A DNA stretch of 64,000 bases, taken from Hetaerina americana (lineage: Eukaryota > Arthropoda > Insecta > Odonata > Calopterygidae). The stretch spans positions 45,687,013-45,751,012 of the forward strand of contig JAKTNV010000005.1 of the NCBI GenBank assembly GCA_022747635.1. Direction: 5' to 3'. The notes under the pieces are model-generated. The model had not been told where the DNA came from. It did not search any database and saw only the letters and a program-made list of their open reading frames with translations. Shown one piece after another: positions 28,421 through 42,380 of this stretch (position 1 is its first letter; every line of letters begins with the position of its first letter). The translations under genes and the position numbers were made by a program.

Positions 28421-29600
28421 CACTTTAGAGAGGGCGTAATTTAAGCAAAGATTGGGTTCCTAAAGGATTTTATTTCTTTTTTTATGTTTGGAAGGCTTAT
28501 TTATCTGAGCTTTCAACGGTTCGTATCGAACTTTCCAAATGTCAGATGATTCAATTCACATGGAGGTACAGTGTCTCATGACGTAAACTAAAGTACACCG
28601 AAGGGTAATCATCCATTCATTTAAAGCATATATAATAGATAAGAATTCAGATATAAGATATAATGAATCCATTTTAAGAGATAAAGTTGGGTGATAGCAA
28701 CGTAAATAATGTTCTTATTCCAAGGGAATAAAACAATTTATCTTGGATGAAGAACTGTTCACAAACAAAAGGTTCTTTTCAGTTTTTAGGTAAATCACTT
28801 GGACCTAGCACCTATTGGGCCAAGCACTCAGTTTGAGCTCATTTGCAATATTCACCACTGGCATTAAGAATACCTGTTTTTTGGTATTGCCTTGGATGTA
28901 ACAGTATATCACTGGCATTAGTAATAAATATGCTGTGAATAATTTCACCTAATTTTACAACAAAGGCATACTTTTCTAACTTTAACAGAATGTGACCATT
29001 CAATTAAAGTACTGAACTCAAATACTTAATTAGCACATATTTTCAAAGGATGATATGGTTTTTACTGAAGAGTGGTATTCGAAAATGAGAGTTCCCGAGC
29101 CTAAATGCAAGATATTGGTCTTGGCCGCTTATATAACGATATTAATTCTCCTAAGTTGTCCATTCTATCTTGAAGCAATGTATCATATGTCGTCTTTAAG
29201 TGGGAGTAACCATTTGCAGCGCCCTTTTTTGAGCTGAGTACCATGAGCAAAAGGAACGAAAACTGCTCCTATTCCTCTTTCCTAAATTCTACACGTAATT
29301 CATCCATCTCCTCGCCCACTTAGCCCCCACCCCCCGCCCGAGCAGAGAGAGAGGGGAAGAGGAGGGGTGTAGCCGAAATCCCGCGCGGCACGTAACTAAC
29401 GGTAATCTCCAGTGTGCGTCACTCTGAGGGAATCTGGGAAACAGCGATCCATCGCAGGAAAAGGAAATCAAAGACCGAGGTGGTAGGAGATTCAGATGGC
29501 AATATCGGTGAGGAAGCAATAGAAAGAAGATATCGAAATGGAGCAAGGGAGGGAAATTATGAGCCCCCTTAACACGACGGCAACGGTTACCAACTGATTT
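28421..29600. other. Non-coding sequence, small open frame only
   Basis: A 60-codon ATG frame at 29055-29237 (plus) encodes a hydrophobic run, ILVLAAYITILILL, that could span a membrane. It has no family resemblance and is short enough to be chance. A G/A-rich patch lies at about 29330-29370. Confidence 0.45.
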
Positions 29601-29636
29601 TTAATTTCGCCCATATAGTCCTTAATGGGCGGACTA

Positions 29637-29678
29637 CCTCGAACGCAGTAGAATATCTGTATTCTACTGCGTTCGAGG
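29637..29678. repeat. Perfect 19-bp hairpin with 4-base loop
   Basis: CCTCGAACGCAGTAGAATA at 29637-29655 is followed by the loop TCTG and its exact reverse complement at 29660-29678. A second, looser hairpin (CGCCCA...TGGGCG) lies just upstream at about 29609-29632. The stem is shorter than a normal miRNA precursor. It could be the tip of a fold-back element or a junction of inverted copies. The following 450 bp (to about 30120) look like degraded coding-type sequence on the minus strand with several stops, but I cannot name the source. Confidence 0.85.
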
Positions 29679-31917
29679 CTACTTCTGTGGTACATTCTAG
29701 AATTCACCAACCAGTATCTTTAGGTTGCTGAATTTGTTGGCGGTAATTCCGTTGAATTCTTTAGATTCGACGGAACTGTGCATAGTGATTTACTGATAAA
29801 GGGCCAACCGCTTCTTCATGTGATTTCAAATTTTGAACCAATTGGCTTTTGTCTAAGGGGTTTCGGGTTTCTTTAGTCATACAAATCCAACTATGTTTGG
29901 TTTTAATAAAAAGGTCAAGCGGTGTTGTCTGGTCACAGGGGTATTTGTTTGGCCACCAAAGGCTTAGTAATACGCAAGAACTTAATTCCAAATGGACCGA
30001 GTCTGAGGAGGGGAGCCACGAAGCAACTGCAGATCCTGAATGCCTCTTCGGTTACAGTTTTCTCGATTTTTGCCCTTGCTATCCTTCCTTGAACGTACAG
30101 ATATTCTTTATCACTTCCTGAAATCACTTTCTATGACTCGGTGGCTATATAACATTAAATTTTTATAAATAAGACGAACAAATGTAAAGTAGGTGTTAAA
30201 TTTAAAAAAAGGATATAGTTCAAGCTGTGAATAAAATATATCTACACGTGCGTTACTTGGCAAGGTTTGCAAGTGCCTCAATAAATTAGCATAATTCATT
30301 TTTAGGCAAGAGCATGAGTATTAACTCTCTTCCTGCACCCAGACGAGAAATTAAGTCCGCAGATATATTTCAGAAGAATCGGAATAAGAACATGAAATTA
30401 GCTTGAAAAGATGAAAAAAATATATTTATTATCTTTGAAGCAGGACGGGATAGGGGGAACGATTGTGCAAGTGTTTAATACTGATATCTGAATCTATCGT
30501 GGATTCGCGTCAGAACTTTAATAATGGGTTTGTTTCCTTTACTCTTAGCAATAAAAATATAATTCGGGGCGGAATCTGTTGAAAGTTGCAATTTATTTCC
30601 CCTTATCGATGCTTCTAAATTTTATTTTAACGAGAGTATCAGCAAGGAGAATTGCCGTTCCATTTTCAAGCTAACTGTACAAGTAAAAGCTACGATGGTA
30701 TCAATTTCACCAAGATATACGAGAGGGCGAAGAAATAAAAGCCTCCATCAGTCGATTGCAGTGTTTGCGGTGCCGAAATGACTGGTCGATTTTTAACCTC
30801 GTCAAATATATTTTTAAAGGGATTACAAGATGAAAAAAACTCCTGACTCTTAACCAGCTTTATTAGAAAGGTATGTTCCGGTTCAGGCCAAGCACGAAGA
30901 GTATCATAGAGGGTTCATAGTAGATTAGCGAAGACGTAAAGAACCTTCTTTTTGCGAAAGAATTGGGTAAAGGAGGTCGAAGACGAGAATGAAATGGCCA
31001 CGAAATGGATGAAAATGATAAGAAAAGGGAGGATGCGTCGCAGTGGGAAAGAGCAAATTTTTTGTAGGAGAGAAATTTTTTTTTCACAGTTACCATTAAG
31101 TAATCGAGGAACCACGCAATTCAAAGCAGGAGGCTTTTGTGAGCAAATAATAGAGTCTTGCTGTAAGGAACGGAGGGCATAAGAAAGGTTGGAGAATTGC
31201 TGAGGATTTCAGTCTCTTCCAGTCAGCCAAACTCCAAAGTCTCCGAAAATGGGGAGCGATTTTAATTAGTTTGAAAGCTTGCTACTTCCGCGCTCAGAGG
31301 ATAGCATTTTGAAGTACTTGAAAAACTGGTACGTTGTGTGGCATGATCCCCAACACTGCCGCCAACAACTGCCGGTGAGAAGGCGTGCTGAAGCTACTTG
31401 TGGCCGAAATAATCAGGGTCTAGGAGACCGCAATGGGGAAAATGTGATGAGCCAAAAAAAAAACTCCCGAGGAGCATAATGGATGTGAAGGGCTTTCAGC
31501 TTTTCACGCGACTGAGATAATGCTTTTGCGAATTAAGTGGTTGAAAGGAGGGAAAGATTGAAATGATTCCGAGGAGACAATTTGAAACACGTTATTCGTA
31601 GAAAGTGAGCATAAGCCATTAGTGGGAGTAATCGCACGAAACGTGGAGCTACTGGGAACCAAGAATTATTTCAAAAAGCCGCCTGGCACTCAGAGAAACA
31701 GAGAAAGAACTAGAGAGACATTATTACAACACTCATCTTTAATCTATAAGTGAATTAAATCAGCACCTCCTTGCACTGCTTTCAGGTTTTGTTGAAAAAG
31801 TTTTCCATCAAAAGAAAGAGAGGAGTTTTTCTCACAAATCAGCCACATTTCGGATGTTGGCTGGCATTGAATGTAGGATTACAAGGGCTGTGGATGTTTG
31901 TGTGTGTGTACATTTTT

Positions 31918-31920
<3 letters not shown>
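29679..31920. other. Non-coding sequence, possible degraded repeat at its start
   Basis: The part up to about 30120 has balanced composition and minus-strand open segments broken by stops, which suggests an old transposon relic. The family is not recognised. From 30120 onward the sequence is AT-rich without supported features until the TA array. Confidence 0.35.

Positions 31921-32006
<86 letters not shown>
31921..32006. repeat. (AT)43 microsatellite
   Basis: This is an uninterrupted 86-bp AT array preceded by TGTGTGTGTACATTTTTAAC and followed by GTATATATGAG. Unlike the array at 316-391 its flanks are not mirrored. Tyr-Ile repeat frames across it are artefacts. Confidence 0.98.
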
Positions 32007-32014
<8 letters not shown>

Positions 32015-33690
32015 GAGCTTTGCGATCCTGCGATGTATTTTTAAATTCAGCGAAGCATGGCGCGGGCATTGATATAAACCGTCATCCAAGGCAAGAGATG
32101 ACGCTGCAGTTTATTGACAAGCGAAGATAAGGCGACTCACAGCCTGTGTTAAAATATTTTGAAGCAATTCAATTTCGATGAGTCACGCAATTGACTGCCG
32201 CGCATATTCAATTCACTGGATTTCGCTCAAATTCGCGCCTTAATTAAATGTACTCCCTTTCGCTGGAGGGAGGAGGCGGTAGAGGTAAAAGGCATTACAT
32301 TACTGTACTGACGGTGAACGATTGAGCAAGCAATATCACTACACCGATTGGTGTCAGTAGAAACGTCATTTAGGTGAATGTCCTTCGTTCGAAAATGCTT
32401 CGCAAAGTCATCAACCATTACAATTATATCAGCCGTCCCTCAAATTGTGGGAATCAAGTGAGAAGAAACGGGATTACGATACGAATGGTTCATTTCTATT
32501 TGTCTCCTATACCCGGAAGCGAGATTTAATGGTTTCCGAATTAAGCTGCGCGGAAAGATACCACTAACTGCGGCAATCTGGTTTAAAATTCATTCACAGA
32601 GGAAATTCCCGATGTCGAAATAATAGATGAGAGCCTGATCAAAGAGAGCTCCACTTTTTAGTTTCTTTGCAGTGTGGCTGCATCAGAAAGGTCTCTACTG
32701 AACAGATAACCAATTTTAAACACATATATTTTTATTGCCTAATTAATAAAGAAGGCTTTGTGAATTGAACATATCTGGAAAGAACGTATTCAATTTCAAA
32801 TTAGCTGATTATAATTTTACCCTTACCCGTAGATTTTAAAATAATTTATAAACTAAAGTAAACTTGAAACTATAAATATTTTATAAAAATTTTACTTCTG
32901 TATTAGTTTTAGTATGTTTGAGCAAAGTTTCTCGATAAAATGTCAGCAGTCTAAACAAATTAAATAAGCTATTTTAAGGCGATGCTACATAACACTTTGC
33001 ATATCCTGAAAAGTACGAAAGACCCCTGACAAAACTAGCATTATCATTTGCAAGAAGTGGAATAAATCGTCATAAACTAGTCCTTAACCTTCTTACAAGT
33101 TTAATACATAAACATTTCTTCCTTAACTTCGATAAACATGTATCTTAAGCTGACATAGATCACCACTATTACGTGAAAGCATTTTAAAAGCAAAATCTTT
33201 TCAGGATAACTGATTTAAAGACAATATTAATGCAATTGGCATTTAGAGAGCACGTAAGTAAATTAAAATGGGATAAGATGCAACTTATGGGCATATTGAT
33301 TTACATTATGAGTTTGAAATAAGTAAAATAAAATTAGGATTAGCCAACCTCTTATTTCTTTAGATTGCAACTACTAACCGAGAGAAAAATGACATGGGAT
33401 GGATATAGTTGAGTTAATGTTGCCTTAAGCTTAAGCTAACAATCATATTTTTCGTAAGCAACGCTGCCCTAAAACTGTATATGAAAAGGCAAGAAAAATA
33501 CAGGGAGAAGGGCGTATGAATTTGACCTTTATTTTCTCTCTTACCACTTCTCCGTGGCTATTTTTTTCTTTTTGGCCTTTAACACATTCGTGGGCGAGTA
33601 TATTGATGGCTTTCAAGGGTCGAAATGGTCAAAAAAACTGTTAGGTGAAGGAAAGAACAAGTTTGAATGCTGCATAGCCCGAGAATGATA
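32007..33690. other. AT-rich non-coding sequence
   Basis: No exon or repeat family could be supported here. Confidence 0.5.
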
Positions 33691-33960
33691 AATCCATGAA
33701 TGCAGGACCAAACATTTTGGGGGAAGGGCAGGGATAGAGGATGAAACTCGAAGAAGGAATGAAGTTTGGGTCAAGGGAGAGGGGATGAAAGAAGGTGAAA
33801 TGGCAGAGAGGAGTGGAGTGAGAAGTGACATGAGAGGATGATGTCAGAATGGATGAGAGTAAAGAAGGTGATGAACAGACTGACAGGACACAAAGTGAAG
33901 GGTACGCATGGGAGGACGGCAAAGGAACCAAAGACGAGAGACGACGGCTGGTGGAGCCAA
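33691..33960 (+). other. Purine-rich (G/A) block
   Basis: The plus strand is dominated by G and A (GGGATAGAGGATG, GAGAGGGGATG and similar). Minus-strand frames are Ser/Pro/Leu-rich from composition alone. Confidence 0.45.
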
Positions 33961-36720
33961 ATAGCTAGAAAAGCAGCAGAGGCGCACGGCAGAGGGGTGA
34001 ATTGGCATTGGAATAGATGTACATTGCTTAGTTTATCGATTTAAGCAACGCTCCGCAACGCAAAGTCCTGAGCGTTCCATAAATGTTTATAAACCCCTAA
34101 GACTTTTCAAGATGAAATATGGCAGGCAAGTATTTCTGCCGAATACACCATGACTAAGTAGCTACTGGGAGAAACTGTAATCTTAAGTGAATTCTTATTT
34201 GCAGGCATTTAGATTAGCTTTAAATTAGGTTAAATTTTTGTTAGTAATAATTTGGACGAATCGCCTATTCGTAATACAGCATTTTTTAAATTTTATTGGT
34301 GATAATATGGTTATCTTAAGTCACGATATATAGCGTTTCATATGACCTCAGTCCTGGTTCTCCTTTAGGTTTCTCGTTGAATTTATCTTTGGTATTGTCC
34401 TTTGCAAGTTATCAAAGCAAAACAACAAAATCCTAATTTACATTCGGGGGTAGGAGAGAAAAATATGAAGGAACCCTAATTAATAAATACTCAATGGTCA
34501 TAATGTACACTGTAGGAGATGTATGACTTTTGTTTTGAAAGATAAGAGCTATGAGTTTTCAATACAAAATGAAAATTAATATTCAGACAAAAAACGAGAT
34601 AAGAAATAAAATTCACATAAATGAAGACTGACCGCGAGTAAATGATTAATGAATATCAGATAATACCTGAGAGTCATTGAAAGGAGCCAGAATACCGCCT
34701 GTAAATAGGGAAAAATTCCATGGTTTCCGAAGGAAACCATAGAATCGATATATTGGAATCAGTTGATATCGGAAATAAAATAATAGTAACTTTATAATAG
34801 CAGGACGTTACGGAATAAATTTTCTGTGGAATCACGAATTTTCTATTTTTTCATTTCTAAGGGAAAATAGATTCAACGAATATACATTTATAATTACGGT
34901 TAATAGTACTGATTGAAAGCATGCCATTTTTGGTTTTACTTGTTAGTACAAGGTATATCTCCTTACCTATTATATCAGTGGGAGAAAGAATATGGGCGGG
35001 TCAATTCACTTCCTATTTATTTCAAGGTTTCGTCCAAGAGATTACAAGTTTATATTCAAAGTGGAAGAAGAGCCATGTACAGGGGATGTCAATCTTTAAC
35101 TGTTTTCGCATAATATTCCCATTTTAGGTCCTGGATCAGAAAAGTCTATAAAATATCACTCCCCTGCTAAAGGACTCAGTGGTCAGCAGGCCTTTCACAA
35201 CTAAAAAGCTATAGAACATATTTATAAACTAAAAATCACATTTGTAGTTTATTAACAATGCTAATGCAAAGCCTATGGCAGTAAGTGATAAAATTAATGT
35301 CACTCCACAATTCTGCTAGAGTTTCACTCCGCGATCCCAACATTCTTCTAAAGCTTCTTTTGAAATAGTTCTCAGTGATAATATAAATAACTCTTTCTCA
35401 ACATGCGACCGAATCGCGGTGGTCGAGAGAAAATGTTTGTGGGAAAACAATCGCAAATTGAACTATTTTCTAAATTAGGAATTTTAAATGGAAATCATCA
35501 GACAAGAATTTAGGTACCTATATTTGGAACAATAAAGCGACCTCCTGTAAAACAATGTCGTCACAATCCATGGTATATCCAGTCTTTGTGTACAGAGAAA
35601 GTATCATTAGGAATAATATTTTGAGGAAATTGATCAATACGACCCCCTTGCACTCACATTCGAAAACAGAACTCTTGCAGAGGAGGTAGATATGTCTACT
35701 TCAATAATTCTGGAAATACTCTGCTTAGAAGGACAAAATACACAGTTATTACCCTGCAGCATAAACAACGAGTCCATTGTAACTAAAGCAATACATATTC
35801 TGTGGTATTGTACCCGTGAAATTCCTATTAAGATATACGAGTAAAAATCAGTCACATATGTATGTTGTATTTTAACAGACTTCGCGAGGTGAAATGCGCT
35901 GATATACGTATTTAGAAAGCAAGTTCTCCGCTGAATGGTTACTTGAGATGACAACTCCGCTACGTATGAAACATAAACATCGACAAGAGCTCCGTCCTTC
36001 TATGGATGTAGGATACGAAATATAATTAACTATTAGTCTACCTTTGGGTAAATTAATTTTTAAAGGCATTACCTGAGACAAACTTACTCTTTAGCTTTCA
36101 TCAATATTTAGGCTATAGCAAAATGCAAAACCTCAATTATACTAGGGAAACCACATTCACACTAATCTTATAACTTTTTCCTACATCTCTTTCATCAGGA
36201 ATTTGTAATGACATACTAGATTAAACGCCCTTTATCATTTCTGTTACCAACTATTTTCCCTCACATCCGTTCCCAACAAATATCCAAGGTAGCCATTACT
36301 CATGCCGTCCATTTATTATTCATGGAATTGTGGTATCCCGGAATGAATAACATTTGTAGTGCCTCTAAATTTGCAAACAGGTGTATAAGGATTTCTCAGC
36401 TCTAAAATATAGTCCATTTATCAGGTAGGAAGGTGTATGTAAAACAGATTGATTCTCATTGAGACGGACCGAAAGCTTTTTCAACACATTGCATTCCAGT
36501 CGGTGTGGGAATGTGTGGTTTTTAGAGAGGGTTGAACATAGATGAGGAGGACGTTAGGGGGGAAAGGGGAACGTTCAACCTCTGCTCCTCCACGGGTGCA
36601 GTAAAAATCCGACGCATTTACATCACATCACCGTGGTTTCGGGAACTTTTTTTTAAGGGAAGGAAAAAAAAACTGGCTGCATTCTAGAAGGGGATCTTTT
36701 TAAAGCGAACAGATTTACGA
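33961..36720. other. AT-rich non-coding sequence with two adjacent small hairpins
   Basis: No gene is supported. A 14-position stem with one mismatch and a 3-base loop lies at 34715-34745. A second short stem, CGATAT/ATATCG, lies immediately after it (34746-34771). The rest shows nothing recognisable. Confidence 0.45.
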
Positions 36721-37090
36721 CCAGGGTGGGCGCGAGGAATTCCCCTCCCCTCGCCTGACCCCTCCCACGTAACCTCCTCAACCTCCTCTCCTCCATTTGC
36801 CCTCCCTCCCCCTAAGCCAGTCAAAAAACTCCTTCCAACTGCTCAACCCCCGCCTCCCGCCCGTCACCCTCGCTTCTCACTTCTTATCATCCTCCCCCCT
36901 CTTCGCTCTTCATCCCTCCTCTCTGGAATCATTCCCCCATCTATCTCACCCCAAAGAGCCACCCCCGCAAACCTCATCTTTCATCGATAGCAATCGCTAA
37001 CTCGCGAATCTTTTTTTTCTCAAATTACGTTCCATTCACCTTCGTCTCGCTATCTCCGTCCGCCCTCCTACACATTGCCCTCACGCTCTC
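36721..37090 (-). other. Pyrimidine-rich (C/T) block
   Basis: The plus strand is C/T-rich, with runs such as CTCCCCTCGCC, CCTCCCTCCCCC and CCTCCCCCCTC. It is the mirror image of the purine-rich blocks elsewhere. The plus frame at 36797-37000 is Pro/Ser/Leu-rich and is not called as coding. Confidence 0.5.
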
Positions 37091-38980
37091 CATCATCCCT
37101 GATAACGTACAGTGTAATGAATTATCCCATGACACTCAAATTTGCGAGAGTAATTAAAAATTACGGATATTCTTACAATATTTTCATAGGTAGCCAAACG
37201 ATTTGAGATAGGCTTTGAATTATCACTGAAAACAATTATGCATCGTTTTGGGTTTCTTAAATAAAACATCCAACAACTGTATTGCGTTAAAAATATAATT
37301 TTTACGCAAATATACAATATGAGGATAATCACTCATCAAATCTTCCTCATGCGCATTCATTTGTTCATCTTTTCCTATACTTATTGTTTTTGAACGACTT
37401 ATAATTATTTTCTAAGCTTATTCACCTCTCAAGTTCCTTAATCATTGAATCCAAGTACCATACTGCAGTTCAGGGCTTTCAAAGGGTAGTCACCTTCATA
37501 TTTTAGCAAGGAATTTAATGGAGCGCCGCTAATTCAAATCATATTTTTAAGTTATATGTGCATACAAATTAAGGGCAGAGTTTTCATAAGAGATGACGTG
37601 GTGGGATTTAATTTAGTGCGGTGTATTGGGTAGACTCAAAACGGTTGAAAAGCTATTTCATATCCTTTTGGGTACAAGTTAATGCGTCAAGTGGGACAAC
37701 TCGATTAATCCGTTGGATGACGCATTTTCCATAAAATCCGAAAAACGTGAGTTCGAATTCCGCCACGGGCACGGATGCAGTGCCAAAATGAAAGAGGATT
37801 TCGTTATACTAAAGAAACAAATTATACTAGATTACTAACAAAATTGTAAAACAAAAGGTTGTTAATCCTACTGGGAACTCGATTCTCTTGCACAATCCCC
37901 TCCTTTTCAACGAAACATTAAGAAACGTTAAGTATCTCTTCGAACAAAGCTGAAAGATTCGGCTGGCCATAACTACTCCGTAGGCCAATTATCCAATGCA
38001 ATTCCCTTCCCATCATTTCAGAAGATACTCTTCTATCGTCCCTTTTCACACCTTAGGATTTATACTGATGATGTCAACTACCGTTTGACTTGTCGCCGAA
38101 TTAAAATATTTAATGTCCTGCGGAATTCTCTGTCTGGTGACGTGAAGGACCTTAGAAACTGAAAATACCACCAACGATGCTCCCTTGTATCTTTCTCCCC
38201 TACGTGTCTAATGAGCCACAATTAGCTAAGACTTCACAGTAATTAAAGCTTACCTATCAGGCGACAAATTTCATCAAGAAATTGCAACACACAGCTCACT
38301 TAAACAGAGTATGCATCATACTCATAACGGGTGTCATAATCAAATTTGATGTGCATTATTTCGACACGAAAGGGAAACAGGTTTGATTTGAGATGGATCA
38401 AAAAGCGTACAAACAGAAAAAATTCTGACATAAGGGAAGGATCATCATAAATGTATATAGGCTCATAAACTCCCGACTTAGCATGCTGACAGAGAGGTTC
38501 TCTCTCTTTATCTTGCTCTCTTAGTAGATTTTAGACAAATGTCTCACAATTAATACCCGCAAACACTTTCTTAACTGTTATATTGCGAGGTAAACTATGA
38601 AAAAATAATTGTAAGCTCGCTGGCCTCACCCTCTACATGAATGGATCAAAAATGTATGGTTTTTACATGCATTTCGCTCCGTAACCAAATCTTCTGGAAA
38701 TATCCTCAACATTTTCTATAGGAAACCGCGAGACAAATCGGATATTTTATGAAAGCACGGGTCACTGGACCAGGCCCTCTGTGGAACCAATCACATCACT
38801 TTCCCTACCCCGAGCAGACCTCCACGAATCATCTCCGACTCGAATTCACAGAAGATTGGTAGCGAGGCGGGATGGGAGGAACCAAGGTAGAGATTGCCGA
38901 AATAAATAAAAAGCAAATAAATGAACGCCGTTACAAATAAATTATGCGAAGGCATGAGCTACCGAAGAATGTAACCACGG
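37091..38980. other. Non-coding sequence with a weak tRNA-like box
   Basis: A GAGTTCGAATTCCGCC sequence at about 37750-37765 resembles the internal B box of tRNA-derived elements. An 8-bp inverted pair (ATGCGTCA/TGACGCAT, 37682-37725) lies just upstream. No full cloverleaf or tail could be drawn, so a SINE relic is only a possibility. Nothing else is recognised. Confidence 0.35.
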
Positions 38981-39830
38981 TCCACCTTCCCTTCACCCGT
39001 CTCCTTCTCTCCCACCCCTACCCATAATTTTTTTGTGACCCCCCCCTCACACCTATTCCCCTCATCCTCCTCTTCTCTTCCCTACGCTTCTTCTCCCCCT
39101 CTTCCGCTCCATAGAAGTATATTTTTTTCCCTTTATCTACCCAACCCAAATGCCGCCCTACCCCTTCCTATCATCTTGAGACGGGGAAGCGAGGGCACGA
39201 AAACAAAAGCAGAAGGAAAATGGGGAGTAAAAATTGAAAAAAGGACGAGCGGAGATTATGTAGGAAGCTGGTTATTTCCCGCTGACCAATTAGAGCCGGA
39301 ATATTCTGATGCACCCTTTTTTCCCGAGGTGACTCTTTTAATGGCAGAATCACCTCTCCCTCCGCGGCCATCAAACCTTCCCTCACCCTCTACCTCCCGA
39401 ACCATCTCCTCCCGAAAGGAACCACCACTACGACCAATCTCATCGTCTTAACCCTCTCCCGCCCTCCCCTTCCCCCTCCGCTCATCCCTTCTTTCCTTCC
39501 CCATTCCACCATACCGATCCCCTCTCACCCTTCCTGCCCGCTACAACCTCATATTTTGGTCAGACCACGCACCCGAAATTCTTCTCACGGCGAAAATTAA
39601 AAGATGAGATAGGAAGAGGGGTGGGATGGGGAGATGAGATTGGGAAAAAAAACCTCACGGAAAATGTTTAGAAAAAACGCGCAATGAAATTCAAATGGAC
39701 CGTATTTAAGCTGCTGCTTCCTTTTGATGGGTGAACGGCGCTCGACGGGAGGGGAGAAGGAAGGGAGGGGTATGGGAAGGGGAAAGGAGAAAAGACTCGG
39801 GATAAAAGCGGGAAAGGAGTAAGATGGATT
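38981..39830. other. Pyrimidine-rich block followed by purine-rich block
   Basis: From about 38990 to 39540 the plus strand is C/T-rich, apart from a G/A-rich interval at 39180-39260. From about 39600 to 39820 it turns G/A-rich. Open frames are Pro/Ser-rich and appear on both strands, so none is accepted. Confidence 0.5.
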
Positions 39831-42380
39831 TATTCCATGCTCTCGACCTTTAGTCCATTATCTTTTACGGTCACCGATGTCCCTTAAGTTGCTTGCTGAA
39901 CCATATGCAAACGACCTGATATCGCCTGTATTATCAACGATGGAGACAATGCGCTGACCAAAATTGCTTAGTGTTTTGATTTCCACAGACGTAAAACAGC
40001 TTTGTTTTTACCTGCTCTCTTTGGTGCCTCCATTTTAGAGTTCCACTGCCCCCAAAAGCGCAAAATAATTCAGCACTAAATTGTTGATGCCCGACATAGA
40101 TTTAGCTTCAATTTGCAAAATCACTCCAGACCCAGTAAATCTTAAGAAATGAGTAATCAATAAATGTATGCTTAACTATATTCTCAGATGCTAGCTTGTC
40201 ACCATATAATTTTTTCCGCAGTCAAAGAGTGTTGATTAAATTTTGCCTGACTACTACATCCTGTGCAATGCACACACGCTAAATTTCGCTTTACTTTGTG
40301 TATCAATGAAATATTGTACACATATAATAATACATAATATTACGGAAAATATGAAAATATTTCAGCTAAAATGCATTAATTATTCGAAAAAAAGAAAAAA
40401 AATCCTTCGTAAGCATATGCAAGGACGAATGTGCCGATATATTACGGGAAATGGAAAGGCGAAAGTGAAAAGGAGAGGAAAGATGACCTTCGATCATGTT
40501 TAAGCTATTTTTGCCAGTAGTAATCTGTATTGATAGAGTAAAGTAACCGGCGAATTTCATAAGTAAATCAATATTAAATCTATCCATTTCTTACCCCATG
40601 ATATAACTCGCATTTTCACAAGAAGGAAAACAAAGAAGTCCGAATGTTAGCAAATACGTGCGTCTCCACCGACAGGTTTTTCCCATGAGGAAACGAGAAG
40701 GACGTTTAGGGATGGGTGAATGGTGAAGAGATATCACTCACACATATTCCGCATGCTGAACACCTCTCGCAGTAAAATTCCGCCGAAGGCTTTTTTTTGC
40801 CGAAGCACTCCGTTCCGTAATAATTACGATCGGCAATAAATGAGAGATAGAAGACTTTTAGAGAGAGAAAGGTAGATTAGGAAAGACGTTGAGTCTCAGA
40901 CTTGATTCAAGGAAATTTTAAAACTGGACACCTATAGAATTCCAATCATTAGAGGTCAAACAACAATTCTGTATGAAAGTTCAGTAGCACAAATCGAAAG
41001 TAACATAATCTGTGAATGTGACAACGGACTAAAAAAATGGAGAAAACACGAGGGCGGAAATTTTCAAAGACAAAAAAAATTAATACCCAAGAGAAAAAGT
41101 GTCAGTTACAATTTACTTTAAATGAGAGTTAATGGAGAAGTCTCCAATAAAACACACTATCCAGTGTTCAGCATAACCGTACAGGTTAACTTAAAACAAC
41201 TTTCAATCATGCATTCTCTCCAATTCATACAAGACATGAAAAAATCAGAGCGGCCACTCAAGGTGATGCAAAGTTATCGTTTAACTTGTTAGAATAAATC
41301 TCTTTGGAAATAGAGTAATATAATCTATAACGGAAAGTTATATAAAATCTTTATCACGAAAGGATAACTCTTTGGTTTAACTACAAGAAAATTATATAAT
41401 GCAGAAGAAAAATATTTATAAAAAATTTGACGGAGTTGTAGGGATGGAGCAAACGGAGTGTTCAAGGAATGATGACATTTCGAATAGCTTTCAGGTCAAG
41501 CAGATGAGATCAAGGGGCCGGCCATCATGCTATTAGTCCACGAGTCGTCATAATAAAATTTAAAAAAAATCTCATGGCAAAACATAAAAAATAAGAAATC
41601 ACAATAATCAAGATGATAAACTTTCGAAAATTTTAAAAAGATGAATATTCCCCACACATAAGCAGAGTGAGACCAGGCGAGTGGGTGAGGTGGCAGGGTA
41701 GGGATAGATGGGAGAAACCTACCCCTAATCCCCAAGATTTTTTGAGAAAGCTAATATTCTTTCTGTAAACAATTAATACTTCTCTTTTCCCTACTCCAGT
41801 AGCCATTTGAGACCAAGAATTCAATCGACTACCGTCGTGAGATACCTGCCAAATCCGTACATGAGGCTGAATGGTTTCTGAACCTTACCTCTTGAGAAGT
41901 GTCGCGATCCGACTCTGTAGTGAAATGTGTTTCATAGAAACTCGAACGTATCTTCATTACAATTGAGTTGAGTTTTCAAAAAAAAGATTGGCGCAATAAT
42001 TTAGACAGCAATCCCCATTTTTTGAAAGAAATTTCATCATGCTTCCAAAAATTCACAATAGAAAAGAAAGTCATAATACATTTTTAGGAAGCAGAAGTTA
42101 ATTTCAAGTTAATTTCAGAACACGGCTCTCTGTAGCAAACACATCTGTCATAGTTTGGCATTCTTCGTCGGGAATGAAATCATTCATTAATCTTTCATAG
42201 ATAATGCAAATTTAGTGGTATAGAAATGCCTCGATGTTCAACTGAACGAAACCTACTTACAAACCAGCGGTTTTCCAAAGGAAACATCCTACATCGCACT
42301 GTAACACAGCCATTAGTTCAATCGTGCTCAATTTAGATTATCAACATGCATTTCCAATATTTTATAGCTGCAGCTCTAAT
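39831..42380. other. AT-rich non-coding sequence
   Basis: No exon, RNA gene or repeat family is seen. Small frames at 40243-40587 and 41496-41824 lack family features. Confidence 0.5.

Noticed and set aside
29055..29237. 60-codon ATG frame with one hydrophobic segment
   Set aside because: It is short, lacks a family and lies in AT-rich DNA where hydrophobic codons are common by composition.
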